Translations under genes and position numbers: made by a program
Notes under the pieces: generated by a model
Databases searched by the model: none
Seen by the model: only the letters and a program-made list of their open reading frames with translations
What the model was told of the DNA's origin: nothing
Assembly (NCBI GenBank): GCA_965657945.1
Contig: CBFHPW010000008.1
Coordinates: 7,574 to 71,573 of the forward strand
DNA: 64,000 nucleotides
Direction: 5' to 3'
Origin: CAJJDF01 sp965657945
Lineage (GTDB): Bacteria > Bacteroidota > Bacteroidia > Flavobacteriales_D > CAJJDF01
Part shown: piece by piece, positions 54,122-62,614 of the stretch
How positions within the stretch are numbered: the first letter of the stretch is position 1
Layout: each line of letters begins with the position of its first letter

Positions 54122-55373
54122 TTGCCTTTATTTTCTTAAGTAATTGGTAAGTTAGCAGTACACCTGTAAGCGGAATTAAAGCTAACAGGATATACATGTT
54201 GTAGGAGATTAGACCAAAAATTGCCGCGGCAATTACCGGAAAAATGGCATTGGAGATAGAAGTGATAGATTCACTAATTCCCATTAACTCTCCCAACTTG
54301 TCTTTTTCTGCGTGTTGAGAAATAAGTGAATTGAAAACCGGCATGCTCAGCGAAATTCCTAGATTTAGAATGTAATAAAGGACTAAGTAAATCCATAATA
54401 CATCGGTCAAGGTGATCGCAATAAATCCAAGAAACATAAGACCAAATCCTAGTCGCAATGTTTTTAATTCACCAAATCTTACTACGATTTTCTTGTACAT
54501 AAATGCCTGATTAAACCCAAGAAATACTCCAGCCACAAGCATGAAAAATCCAACTCCTTTTTCGTCAAACGAAAACAAATCGATAACGAACAGAACGATA
54601 GTTGAGATATAAAACGCCATTGTAGCACTCATTAATACTTTTAGCACCAACACTTGCTTTACAATGTCTTTTGGGTTCAGTGAATTAACTCTTTTTACTA
54701 GGTTAAATGATTTTACGAAATTATGTTTTACATACGGTCTTCTCTCAGTTTCTGGAAGAGATTCTTTTAAAAAGAACACGATTGAAAACATGGCAATGAG
54801 CGAGACAATCGCTGCGGTAATAACAGTTCCAAGATATCCGATTGAGTAACTAGCTGTGATTCCACCGATGGCTGGCCCAATCACAAAAGCGATTCCAGAA
54901 ATTCCGCCCAAAGTACCAAAGATTGTTTTTTTCTCTTGGATACTAGTTATGTCAGAAATGTAGGCATTTGTAACCGAAATGTTTCCACCTGTTAACCCAT
55001 CGGTAATTCTTGCAGTTCCAATAATAAGTAGCGGTAAAGACAAATAAAAAGCTTGCCCCATAAAACTAAAGTCCCAAAAATCCAGTGTTTGATAGGGAAT
55101 GAAATAAGCGATTCCAATTATGATCCAGCTAAGGAAAGTCCCAAACTGAGAGATGAGTAAGATTTGTTTTCTGCCTTTTGAGTCAGATAATTTACCCAAA
55201 AATGGGGAACCAATAAACTGAAAAAAAGAATAGGTAGATAATAATAACCCGTAAATATATTCAGGAGCATTTGCTTCTTTTACGATAAAAGGCAAAACAG
55301 GAATCATGATACTGTAGCCTATCACATTCACAAAGGTAAGTAAGTAAGCAGGCAGTATTTTAAGATTTTTCAA
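54105..55373 (-). CDS. Major facilitator superfamily transporter (TetA-like)
   Basis: A 422-residue membrane protein with twelve hydrophobic segments. The loop 2-3 motif GKLSDSKGRKQIL and ITDGLTGGNISVTNAYISD, as well as GPAIGG, fit the TetA/tetracycline-exporter-like group of MFS antiporters. A multidrug or metabolite efflux role is plausible. The TTG at 55373 is chosen because the TACTTTTG box at 55400-55407 lies upstream and the longer frame from 55481 starts inside the opposite promoter region. Confidence 0.85.
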   Translation of the reverse strand: MKNLKILPAYLLTFVNVIGYSIMIPVLPFIVKEANAPEYIYGLLLSTYSFFQFIGSPFLGKLSDSKGRKQILLISQFGTFLSWIIIGIAYFIPYQTLDFWDFSFMGQAFYLSLPLLIIGTARITDGLTGGNISVTNAYISDITSIQEKKTIFGTLGGISGIAFVIGPAIGGITASYSIGYLGTVITAAIVSLIAMFSIVFFLKESLPETERRPYVKHNFVKSFNLVKRVNSLNPKDIVKQVLVLKVLMSATMAFYISTIVLFVIDLFSFDEKGVGFFMLVAGVFLGFNQAFMYKKIVVRFGELKTLRLGFGLMFLGFIAITLTDVLWIYLVLYYILNLGISLSMPVFNSLISQHAEKDKLGELMGISESITSISNAIFPVIAAAIFGLISYNMYILLALIPLTGVLLTYQLLKKIKANGNTD

Positions 55374-55399
55374 AATAAGGGTTTCAATTTTTGTTGGGA

Positions 55400-55407
55400 C
55401 AAAAGTA
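55400..55407 (-). promoter_or_regulatory. -7 box (TACTTTTG) of the MFS-TPMT-PRTase cluster
   Basis: A TAnnTTTG match on the minus strand, 26 bases before the TTG at 55373. It lies 25 bases from the divergent cyclophilin box. Confidence 0.5.
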
Positions 55408-55431
55408 CCATAAATTTGAGGAATAAAAATG

Positions 55432-55439
55432 TATCTTTG
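55432..55439 (+). promoter_or_regulatory. -7 box (TATCTTTG) of the cyclophilin gene
   Basis: A TAnnTTTG match, 20 bases before the ATG at 55460. Confidence 0.55.
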
Positions 55440-55459
55440 TGGGAAACAAATACCATATA

Positions 55460-55984
55460 ATGGAAAACGGAATATATACAAAGATTAACACTTCAAAAGG
55501 AAGTATCACCCTAAAAATGGAGCACGAAAAAACTCCAATGACAGTAGCAAACTTTATTGGTTTAGCAGAAGGAAACATAGAAAACGATAAAAAGGCTCCT
55601 GGAGAACCTTATTACAATGGATTGAAATTTCATAGAGTCATTCCGGATTTTATGATTCAGGGAGGTTGCCCGAATGGAACTGGAGCTGGAGGACCGGGAT
55701 ACGATTTCAAAGATGAATTCCATCCAGACCTTAAGCACGATAAGCCGGGTATTTTGTCAATGGCAAATGCGGGACCAAGGACAAATGGTAGTCAGTTTTT
55801 TATTACTCATGTTGCAACTCCTTGGTTGGATGGAAATCACACTGTATTTGGTGAAGTAATTGAGGGTCAAGATATTGTGGACGATATTCGTGGAGGAGAT
55901 CTTATTGAATCTGTGGAGATTATTAGAGTAGGTGAAGAGGCTGAAAAATTTGATGCCGCAGCAGTTTTTAACTCAGTGAAGTAA
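55460..55984 (+). CDS. Peptidylprolyl isomerase (cyclophilin type)
   Basis: A 174-residue cytosolic cyclophilin. FHRVIPDFMIQGG, SMANAGPRTNGSQFFITH and HTVFGEVIEGQDIVD contain the active-site Arg, Phe, Met, Gln and His. It speeds cis-trans isomerisation at prolines during folding. The ATG at 55460 gives the usual length; there is no signal peptide. The DUF4159 gene follows after 12 bases. Confidence 0.93.
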   Translation: MENGIYTKINTSKGSITLKMEHEKTPMTVANFIGLAEGNIENDKKAPGEPYYNGLKFHRVIPDFMIQGGCPNGTGAGGPGYDFKDEFHPDLKHDKPGILSMANAGPRTNGSQFFITHVATPWLDGNHTVFGEVIEGQDIVDDIRGGDLIESVEIIRVGEEAEKFDAAAVFNSVK

Positions 55985-55996
55985 CCAATATACAAG

Positions 55997-56662
55997 ATGA
56001 AAACCATTAAATTTATTTTCGGAGTTTGTGTGATTGGAAGTATTTTATCTTTCGGTGTGGCTAAGTCTTCGTATAAATTTGCGGTTTTGAAATACAATGG
56101 AGGAGGAGATTGGTACGCCAATCCCACTTCTCTTCCTAATCTTGTTTCGTTCTGCAACAATGAATTATCCATGAATATAGATTCGCAAGTAGATGAAGTT
56201 GCCGTGGGAACTCCAGATTTATACAATTATCCTTTTGTTCATATGACAGGACATGGAAATGTTGTATTCAATGAAAGTGAGGCAGAAAATTTACGAAATT
56301 ACTTGCTGGGAGGAGGCTTTCTTCATATTGACGACAACTACGGAATGGATAAATTTATTCGTACCGAATTAAAAAAAGTATTCCCAAACAAAGACTTAAT
56401 CGAATTACCTTTTTCTCATCCTATTTATAAACAGACTTATGCTTTTTCTGAAGGTTTGCCTAAGATTCATGAACATGACAACAAAGCGCCTCAGGGATTT
56501 GCCATAATTCACGAAGGAAGGGTATTGGTTTTTTATTCCTTTGAATCCGATTTGGGAGATGGATGGGAAGATCAAGATGTACACAATGATTCGCAAGAAA
56601 AAAGAGAAAAGGCACTAGAAATGGGAGCCAATATTGTTCAATTTGCATTAATGGGTAATTAA
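55997..56662 (+). CDS. DUF4159 domain protein
   Basis: A 221-residue protein with a signal-like N-terminus (residues 1-24) and the DUF4159 pattern: KYNGGGDWYANPTSLPNL, FVHMTGHGNVVFNESE, and GGFLHIDDNYGMD. Family members may have a GATase-like fold; in Bacteroidota they lie near MoxR/DUF58/vWA clusters, but not here. It overlaps the next gene by one base (TAATG). Confidence 0.87.
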   Translation: MKTIKFIFGVCVIGSILSFGVAKSSYKFAVLKYNGGGDWYANPTSLPNLVSFCNNELSMNIDSQVDEVAVGTPDLYNYPFVHMTGHGNVVFNESEAENLRNYLLGGGFLHIDDNYGMDKFIRTELKKVFPNKDLIELPFSHPIYKQTYAFSEGLPKIHEHDNKAPQGFAIIHEGRVLVFYSFESDLGDGWEDQDVHNDSQEKREKALEMGANIVQFALMGN

Positions 56663-57000
56663 TGGAATTGGAATCATTGAATAAAACACTGAATACAACT
56701 TTGAATCCGGAAGTGTATCAAAAAATTGTGGAACAAACAGAGAAAGATTTTGTGATGTCCGGCATTCAATACGATTTTTCGGATTTGGGACCGCAAGAAT
56801 TAATGAATTCGCTTTACGATATAGTGGAAGAATTACTTTCTAAAGAATACGCAATACTGTTGAATTTGCTTTATCGCATGGATATTCCAGAATCTTCTAT
56901 CCGCGACAACAATTCAGAAGACATCCAACAGCACCTAGTTGAGTTAATCTTGAAGAGAGAATTTCTTAAGGTTCAAACCAGAATGAAATATTCTCAATAA
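56662..57000 (+). CDS. Hypothetical protein, 112 aa
   Basis: I do not recognise it. The chain is acidic, all-helical and soluble, with LNTTLNPEVYQKIVEQTEKDF near the N-terminus (in part) and a LLNLLYRMDIPESS segment. Its ATG overlaps the DUF4159 stop, so it is translationally coupled and may be a partner or regulator of that protein. Confidence 0.7.
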   Translation: MELESLNKTLNTTLNPEVYQKIVEQTEKDFVMSGIQYDFSDLGPQELMNSLYDIVEELLSKEYAILLNLLYRMDIPESSIRDNNSEDIQQHLVELILKREFLKVQTRMKYSQ

Positions 57001-57043
57001 CCCACAAAATAAAGGGAGTTATGGGATTCTAGTTTATTTAAAC

Positions 57044-57051
57044 TACCTTTG
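57044..57051 (+). promoter_or_regulatory. -7 box (TACCTTTG) of rhlE
   Basis: A TAnnTTTG match, 18 bases before the ATG at 57070. Confidence 0.55.
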
Positions 57052-57069
57052 AACCCGTAATACAATACT

Positions 57070-58326
57070 ATGACATTTAAAGATTTGGGTTTATCCAATT
57101 CCCTTCTTAAAGCAATTGAGAAAAAAGGATACACACAGCCTTCACCCATTCAGGAAAAGGCCATACCACAGGTTTTACAAAGAAAAGATGTACTGGCTTC
57201 AGCCCAAACAGGAACCGGAAAAACGGCAGGATTTGTCTTGCCTATTTTGGAATTATTGTCCACAGAAACATTCAAACGACCACAAGTAAGAGCCTTAATA
57301 TTGACACCAACAAGAGAATTGGCTGCTCAAATACAACAAAATGTAAAGGAGTACAGCTTGTTTTTGGACCTTAAGTCAACGGTGATTTATGGCGGAGTTA
57401 ATCAAAAACCTCAAGTTGCCACCTTAAAGCAAGGTGTTGATATTTTGATAGCCACTCCAGGCAGATTGATAGATTTGAATAATCAAGGATTTATTAATTT
57501 GAAAAAAATTGAACTATTCGTTTTGGATGAAGCAGATCGTATGCTAGATATGGGATTTGTAAGAGATATTCAACGAATTATGGCAATTTTGCCTGAAAAG
57601 AGACAAAATCTATTGTTTTCAGCTACTTTCTCAAAAGAGATAAAAAAACTAGCAAACGGCATATTGACTCAACCAGTAATGGTGGAGGCAACTCCCGAAA
57701 ACACTACTGTGGAGGTAATAAAACAACGAGTGATAAGAATGGATAAGCCAAGAAAAACGGCTTACACCATTAAAATGATAAGCGAAGGAGATTGGCAACA
57801 AGTACTTATTTTTACCCGAACAAAACATGGAGCAAATAAGCTGACCGAAAAGCTGAACAACAAAAAGATTTCGGCCATGGCGATACATGGAAACAAAAGT
57901 CAGAATCACAGAACTAAGGCCTTGGCTCAATTCAAAAAAGGAGAAGTACGGGTATTGGTAGCAACCGATATTGCAGCTCGAGGAATTGATATTCCTTTGT
58001 TGCCTCACGTTATCAATTACGAAATACCAAATATTTCGGAAGATTATGTTCATCGTATTGGAAGAACGGGTAGAGCTGGAGCAAATGGCGTTGCTATTTC
58101 ATTAGTTGACAATGATGAATTGGCTTACATTAGAGACATAGAAAAACTAACGAAACAAACTTTTGATAAAGAGATAATTGAAGGATACGAACCACCTCAT
58201 ATCGATGAATCTCAAATTAAAAAACCAAAAGGAAACCCTGGACAAAATAGAAACTCTAGAAACCCAAATAGTAAACCTGGCAATAAAAAGCATTATTATC
58301 AAAAGAAATCCAAAGGCAGAGGGTAA
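57070..58326 (+). CDS. rhlE: DEAD-box ATP-dependent RNA helicase RhlE type
   Basis: A 418-residue RNA helicase: Q motif (QPSPIQEKAIP), motif I AQTGTGKT, PTRELAAQ, DEAD, SAT, LIFTRTKHGANKL, ATDIAARGID and HRIGRTGRAG are all present. The last 50 residues are a basic, Asn/Gly/Pro-rich tail (GNPGQNRNSRNPNSKPG) that probably binds RNA. RhlE types act in ribosome maturation and cold adaptation. This is the second DEAD-box gene of the window. Confidence 0.94.
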   Translation: MTFKDLGLSNSLLKAIEKKGYTQPSPIQEKAIPQVLQRKDVLASAQTGTGKTAGFVLPILELLSTETFKRPQVRALILTPTRELAAQIQQNVKEYSLFLDLKSTVIYGGVNQKPQVATLKQGVDILIATPGRLIDLNNQGFINLKKIELFVLDEADRMLDMGFVRDIQRIMAILPEKRQNLLFSATFSKEIKKLANGILTQPVMVEATPENTTVEVIKQRVIRMDKPRKTAYTIKMISEGDWQQVLIFTRTKHGANKLTEKLNNKKISAMAIHGNKSQNHRTKALAQFKKGEVRVLVATDIAARGIDIPLLPHVINYEIPNISEDYVHRIGRTGRAGANGVAISLVDNDELAYIRDIEKLTKQTFDKEIIEGYEPPHIDESQIKKPKGNPGQNRNSRNPNSKPGNKKHYYQKKSKGRG

Positions 58327-58376
58327 GATAACTGCAAATTAAAAAAGAGCTTTTTTGTTAAAATATCTGACAACAA

Positions 58377-58802
58377 TTAGCTCAATTTTTTCCATTGAGT
58401 AGCAAACAGACCAATCATCACCAAGGTAAAAGCGATTTGGATGTAATCTGCTTTCAAAGTTTCTAGAAACAAAAAGGTTGAAACTACCAAAGTCACATTA
58501 GAAACTAAATACAACCAAAACCCAATTTTTTTTTGACGATACAACAGGATGGCTGACAATAAGGAGAAACCATGCAGCACAGCATATGTAAAGCAAAATT
58601 GGGTGGTGAAACCCTGAAGTACTGAGTCCTCAGAGAATGTGGATTCACGGATAAGGATGATTATTGCAGTGGCTATCATGTAAAGAATTAGGAGTAAATC
58701 CCAAATGAGAGTGAACCAACACAGAAACCGTAAGAAGGCTGAAGGCTTGTGTTTTCCTAAGATAATTCGTTTTATTATGCTTGGTTTACTTTCTGTTTCC
58801 AT
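58377..58802 (-). CDS. Small integral membrane protein, 141 aa
   Basis: Four hydrophobic segments (about residues 27-48, 64-83, 93-109 and 117-134) without a motif I can name. Function unknown. It overlaps the end of the BtuF-like gene by 17 bases and may form an operon with it. Confidence 0.7.
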   Translation of the reverse strand: METESKPSIIKRIILGKHKPSAFLRFLCWFTLIWDLLLILYMIATAIIILIRESTFSEDSVLQGFTTQFCFTYAVLHGFSLLSAILLYRQKKIGFWLYLVSNVTLVVSTFLFLETLKADYIQIAFTLVMIGLFATQWKKLS

Positions 58803-59568
58803 CTGTATTAAATAGTTTTAAAGCTTTGATGATTCTAGACCCATACCAAGAGTACAACTCGCCATCTACAATTTTGATTTCGGTTTGTGGAAGAATTTTT
58901 TGTAACACTTTCACATCTTTTTCTTTGAATGGATAAGGTTCCGAAGACAATAAAATCGTCTCTGGATTCATTTCTATCATTTCTTTTTCTGATAGTTCAG
59001 GATAACGAGAATAGAAAGCAGAATTACACAGATTATGGTAGCCATTGAGCCTGAGCATTTCGTTAATATAGTTATTACTTCCTGCCACCATGTAAGGTTT
59101 TTTCCAAATGAAGTAGAGAGCAGTTTTGGGCAAAATAGGCGCAAGTTGTGACTCTTCTTTTTCAATCATTTCAACAATGGTTGTACTATTTTTCTTGGAG
59201 TTGGTAATAATTCCAATCTGTTTAATCATGTCTTTGGCGTCAGCCAAATTATATATATCGCTCATCCACAAAGGGAATTCCTTTTCCAATTCTTCAATTC
59301 CTTCTTGGTAATTCTCCTCTTTGTTGCCAATAATTAAATCTGGATTAAGTTTTCGAATCAAATCAATTTTAAAATTTTTAGTTCCTCCAATAATAGTTTT
59401 AGAGTCTTTAATGCCTTTTGGATGAATACAAAATTTAGTTACTCCTATAAGCTTATCTTTTAATCCCAAATCTATAAGTAACTCAGTTTGAGAGGGGACT
59501 AACGAAATAATTCGTTGACAATCATCAGGGATTTCAACCATTCTGTTCATTTGATCAGTTACTTTCAT
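58786..59568 (-). CDS. Cobalamin-binding-type (BtuF-like) substrate-binding protein without signal peptide
   Basis: A 260-residue helical-backbone metal receptor domain with MVEIPDDCQRIISLVPSQTELL, PDLIIGNKEEN and YMVAGSNNYINEMLRLNG. Such proteins bind B12 or Fe-siderophores for ABC importers. I chose the ATG at 59568, where family proteins begin MKVTDQMNR; a longer reading from 59643 adds a hydrophobic stretch (FYLLQIKLLPTILFLYSS) that might be a signal. No ABC permease or ATPase is adjacent. Confidence 0.82.
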   Translation of the reverse strand: MKVTDQMNRMVEIPDDCQRIISLVPSQTELLIDLGLKDKLIGVTKFCIHPKGIKDSKTIIGGTKNFKIDLIRKLNPDLIIGNKEENYQEGIEELEKEFPLWMSDIYNLADAKDMIKQIGIITNSKKNSTTIVEMIEKEESQLAPILPKTALYFIWKKPYMVAGSNNYINEMLRLNGYHNLCNSAFYSRYPELSEKEMIEMNPETILLSSEPYPFKEKDVKVLQKILPQTEIKIVDGELYSWYGSRIIKALKLFNTDGNRK

Positions 59569-59760
59569 ACTCGAATATAGAAAAAGTATGGTGGGTAGTA
59601 ATTTTATTTGTAATAAATAAAATGCATCAAATATAGTTTTCAAATGTTTCCAGAATTAGGATGGGGCTGAAAAAGGGAAGTCCCAGTAAAAAAACACCGC
59701 GCTAACTTGCCGATGGTCTGTCCGTTGTTGGCTTGTAAGTTATAACTAAAAAAAACACGG

Positions 59761-59786
59761 GTCATTCCGCACTTGATGCGGAATCT
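59761..59786. repeat. REP-like 26-nt hairpin
   Basis: GTC followed by ATTCCGCA arm, CTTGA loop, and TGCGGAAT arm, then CT. It has the same loop as the element at 8692 but different arms that still pair, so the stem is conserved by co-variation. A further GTCACCCTGAAC end, reversed, is at 59853-59864. Confidence 0.7.
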
Positions 59787-59860
59787 TTCAATGAGATTTA
59801 AAGCTCTTAATAAACAGACTCTGAATCATACTTCGATAAACTCGGTACAAGAGTTCAGGG

Positions 59861-59924
59861 TGACGCTCAGTTTTTTTGTTTTGGCAAATTTATTTGGTGT
59901 ATAAAAAGAATAATATTTTTTAAG
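59861..59924. repeat. Segment duplicated at 8768-8833, next to dinB
   Basis: It begins TGACGCTCAG and ends at TTTTTTAAG, just inside the end of dinB. It matches the segment near the decayed dinB, showing that the gene and its 3' flank were duplicated together. Confidence 0.65.
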
Positions 59925-60375
59925 ACACCATCTTCTTAATCGCCATGGCATAACCCAAATGCAATCCTTCGTGTATGTTATTGAATTTTATGGCCTCTTC
60001 AATATTTGATAACGTCACATTAAAACTGGTGGTGTATTCTTTGTACTCTTGAAACTTATCAGTTTTTAAATCCGCCTCAAATTTGTTGACCAAATCGAGT
60101 GCCATTGATTTAAGAAGTTCTACTTCGTCTGCGCTCACAAGAGATTCGGGCTTAGTTCCAATTCTGTATTTGTGAACCAACTCTTTGTCGGTGTACATTC
60201 TGTTACCAGAAAGGTTGTAACACAACAATTGCTGAGTAACGATAGTGTGTCCAAAATTCCAGATAATGTTGTTATTGAACCCTTCTGGTATGTGATTCAA
60301 TTGTTCGTTCGTCAAAGAATTTACAATTCGTAAAAAGTTTTTTCGGGTTTCGAGGAGGTGAGTGAGTTCTGTCAT
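59920..60375 (-). CDS. DinB-family protein
   Basis: A 151-residue four-helix DinB/YfiT-like protein. ETRKNFLRIVNSLTNEQLNHIP and WNFGHTIVTQQLLCY give the helix pattern; His residues in the family (GHTIV, HEGLHLG) form the metal site. DinB proteins are hydrolase- or transferase-like metalloenzymes whose substrates are mostly unknown (bacillithiol-dependent in some). The 3' half is duplicated as a pseudogene at 8996-9240. It follows the nuclease gene by 33 bases. Confidence 0.88.
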   Translation of the reverse strand: MTELTHLLETRKNFLRIVNSLTNEQLNHIPEGFNNNIIWNFGHTIVTQQLLCYNLSGNRMYTDKELVHKYRIGTKPESLVSADEVELLKSMALDLVNKFEADLKTDKFQEYKEYTTSFNVTLSNIEEAIKFNNIHEGLHLGYAMAIKKMVS

Positions 60376-60408
60376 TTTGTATAATCTTTAATAACTAATC
60401 TTTAATTA

Positions 60409-62253
60409 TCATTTACTCAACGCTTTAATTATTCGTTCTTCATTTATAACGATATCTCGAAATAAAACGTGAGGAAATTCCGAATACTTTGATTTTTTAA
60501 ACGCGTCCGAAATATTCGATAGAGTGGAAGCTGTTATTAACGATAAATTCATTTCTGTGTCCATTTCGCAGTCAGTAACAAAATCATCGCTAAATTCTGG
60601 TGCAATTAGTAAAATTTTGACAATCCTCAAGTCATTTTTTATGGCTAAGTTTTGGTAAGACTTTAATTGTCTTGAAACGGAACTAAATTTATTGTAACCT
60701 CTCTCTTTGCTTGTTTTGCACTCAACAATAATAATTTCGTTATTTTCTAAGTTTAAAAGAATATCCATCATATCCTTTTTAGTGTTTAGTTTGTTTTTTA
60801 AAGACTCGTCTACATTAAATCCTAAACCACTAAAAATAGTTTTTGTCAATTCCTCAAATTTTAATCCAAGTTCACTTTCTTTTACGGTTATTCCGTTTTC
60901 TTTTAAGAGGTTCAGATTTCTGTAAGCTACATTTTCGTAGTTTTCTAAATATAGATTTTCAACATCTTTGTAGTGTTCGAGAATATTTAAAATATCATCT
61001 CCACGCTGTTTGATACCATTGCTCTTAATAAATTTAGTCAAATCTTGTTTAACGATAAGGTCTAAAATATCCCTTGGTTTAATATTGTAATCAAGTAAGT
61101 AATCGGCTTTTAAGACATATTCGTCTTGAAGTTCAAATTGTTCTCTAATCTGTTTGTTAAGCTTTGGTAATGAATGATTCAATTCCGAAAGAAGTTTTTC
61201 GAAACCATCTAATGAAATTCCAACCTTTTCGTCTCTCTCAACATTTTCAAAGTGTTCGATTAGATTGCTAATTTTGTCTTCTAGCACGCTACCTTTTAAA
61301 TTTGTAATATTTAATCCCTTTTCGCAAAGTTCGTTAAGTGTTTTTTTCTTTTCAGTTAATGTACTGCCTGTTTTGTAAATATCTTCTGAAAGTAAATTTG
61401 TGAAAGAAACACCTTCTTTGATAATTTCCTCAATTTTTTGAGAATAGGATAACTTTCTGTCAATGTTGTGTTCGCGACCAATTTGATTAATAATTGGTTC
61501 TCTTAATAGTTTCAAAGTTCTACGATAGAATTTTTCGGCAACTTCTTTTTGTCTAACTCTTCTCAACATCCTAACCATTTCGTCTGCGACAAAGATTGTA
61601 TTTTCCTTATTTGAGTAGAAAATTACACCAATGTTTTTTAGTCCTTTTATTACGTCTTGAATATCAAGTTTAATGACTGGAAGGATCGAATAGTTAATTA
61701 ACTTTACTTCCTCTTGTGATAAACCTAATTGTTTAGAAAGCGTTAGTATTATTGATAATTCATCAGATGTTATTTTTGCATCTCGATTATTTTCGATATC
61801 ATTATAATATGCTGTATGCAAACATTCTTTGTAGATTTTGTAGTCTCTTTTTCTAGTTGCGCTTAATTCTGATTTATCATTTTCAAAATCGGAATCTAGC
61901 ATTTTTATTCTACTTTTGATGTGCTTGATTTCCGTCTCATACAACCGCGAAAACCAATCTTGTTTCATTATACAATTTCCATCACGAATTATGATGTCAA
62001 TCAAAATATCTAATTGCGATGTTATTTCTTGGAACTCACATTTTATATGGTTTTGAAATTCAACCTCTGTTAAAGCAAAAATCTTGGAAATATTTTGATT
62101 GTCAACAGATTTTAGTCCTTTGTCAGTAGAGCTTAAAATCTTTTCAATTTGTTTCGCATTTTTCGGGTTTTTCGATATTATATTGTCGATTATTTTAATA
62201 AAAGAGTTCTTTTCTATTGAACCGAGTTTATCCAAAATCTTCTCTAATTTCAT
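60409..62253 (-). CDS. Large protein with C-terminal PD-(D/E)XK nuclease domain
   Basis: A 614-residue protein I cannot assign to a named family. Residues 1-460 are long, charged helices; 163-190 (DELSIILTLSKQLGLSQEEV) resembles a TerB/EF-hand-like bundle. The C-terminal domain (about 460-600) has Glu468, Asp497 in MMDILL, Glu511-x-Lys513 in IIVECKTS, and Gln529/Gln534 in RQLKSYQN, which fits the PD-(D/E)XK nuclease core of Mrr- or restriction-type enzymes. It is probably a DNase in defence or repair; no methyltransferase or helicase is adjacent. The neighbouring genes are ordinary metabolism, so it is likely a single-gene unit. Confidence 0.75.
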   Translation of the reverse strand: MKLEKILDKLGSIEKNSFIKIIDNIISKNPKNAKQIEKILSSTDKGLKSVDNQNISKIFALTEVEFQNHIKCEFQEITSQLDILIDIIIRDGNCIMKQDWFSRLYETEIKHIKSRIKMLDSDFENDKSELSATRKRDYKIYKECLHTAYYNDIENNRDAKITSDELSIILTLSKQLGLSQEEVKLINYSILPVIKLDIQDVIKGLKNIGVIFYSNKENTIFVADEMVRMLRRVRQKEVAEKFYRRTLKLLREPIINQIGREHNIDRKLSYSQKIEEIIKEGVSFTNLLSEDIYKTGSTLTEKKKTLNELCEKGLNITNLKGSVLEDKISNLIEHFENVERDEKVGISLDGFEKLLSELNHSLPKLNKQIREQFELQDEYVLKADYLLDYNIKPRDILDLIVKQDLTKFIKSNGIKQRGDDILNILEHYKDVENLYLENYENVAYRNLNLLKENGITVKESELGLKFEELTKTIFSGLGFNVDESLKNKLNTKKDMMDILLNLENNEIIIVECKTSKERGYNKFSSVSRQLKSYQNLAIKNDLRIVKILLIAPEFSDDFVTDCEMDTEMNLSLITASTLSNISDAFKKSKYSEFPHVLFRDIVINEERIIKALSK

Positions 62254-62294
62254 GTAATTTTATTTTTTTATGATTTTTTTTCCAGCTTCCTTTT

Positions 62295-62344
62295 CAAATT
62301 TAATCAATCTTGTTCAATTAACTCTTTCATTTATCAATCTTGTT
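62295..62344 (-). promoter_or_regulatory. Probable promoter and operator of the nuclease gene
   Basis: On the minus strand, TAAATTTG is directly preceded by AACAAGATTGAT and, 30 bases upstream, by a second AACAAGATTGAT. The 30-bp period places the repeats on the same face of the helix, next to the -7 box, as for a repressor or activator binding side by side. The start codon is 42 bases downstream. Confidence 0.5.
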
Positions 62345-62599
62345 ACTTTTTCACTCATTATAAAAGTTTACAAAAAGTAAAATCATTACCAAAATCACAA
62401 TTGTGGTAACTAACTAACTAACGTTCGTTCATCAAAGAATCAAAAATTTGAGAAGAGGAGAACGAATCATATTTTCAAAAATAAAATACAAACCTCATGG
62501 AGCGAGCCATTCAGTTTCATATGGTTCTGATGTTTCCTTTCGCGCAGGGTAAAGAATGAGTATTATGAGGAAAACATTGAGGGATTGGAGTAAGTTACT

Positions 62600-62607
62600 T
62601 ACTTTTG
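62600..62607 (+). promoter_or_regulatory. -7 box (TACTTTTG) of trpG-like gene
   Basis: A TAnnTTTG match seven bases before the ATG at 62615. Confidence 0.5.
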
Positions 62608-62614
62608 TCCTTCA

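Larger units (their letters stand above)
62254..62614. other. Intergenic region between nuclease and trpG genes, with direct repeats
   Basis: No gene is seen here. It holds a TAAATTTG box (minus, 62295-62302), two copies of ATCAATCTTGTT at 62303-62314 and 62333-62344, a four-unit TAAC microsatellite at 62407-62422, and the trpG -7 box (TACTTTTG, 62600-62607, seven bases before its ATG). Confidence 0.6.

Noticed and set aside
58341..58356. A-run/T-run between rhlE and the convergent membrane gene as a terminator.
   Set aside because: The central loop would be only about two to five bases with an A/T-only stem; too weak to call.
62422..62440. GTTCGTTCATCAAAGAAT resembles GTTCGTTCGTCAAAGAAT inside dinB (about 60305), suggesting a second dinB relic on the other side of the nuclease gene.
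   Set aside because: 17 of 18 bases match, but the similarity stops there; a few such pairs are expected by chance in an AT-rich 64-kb window.
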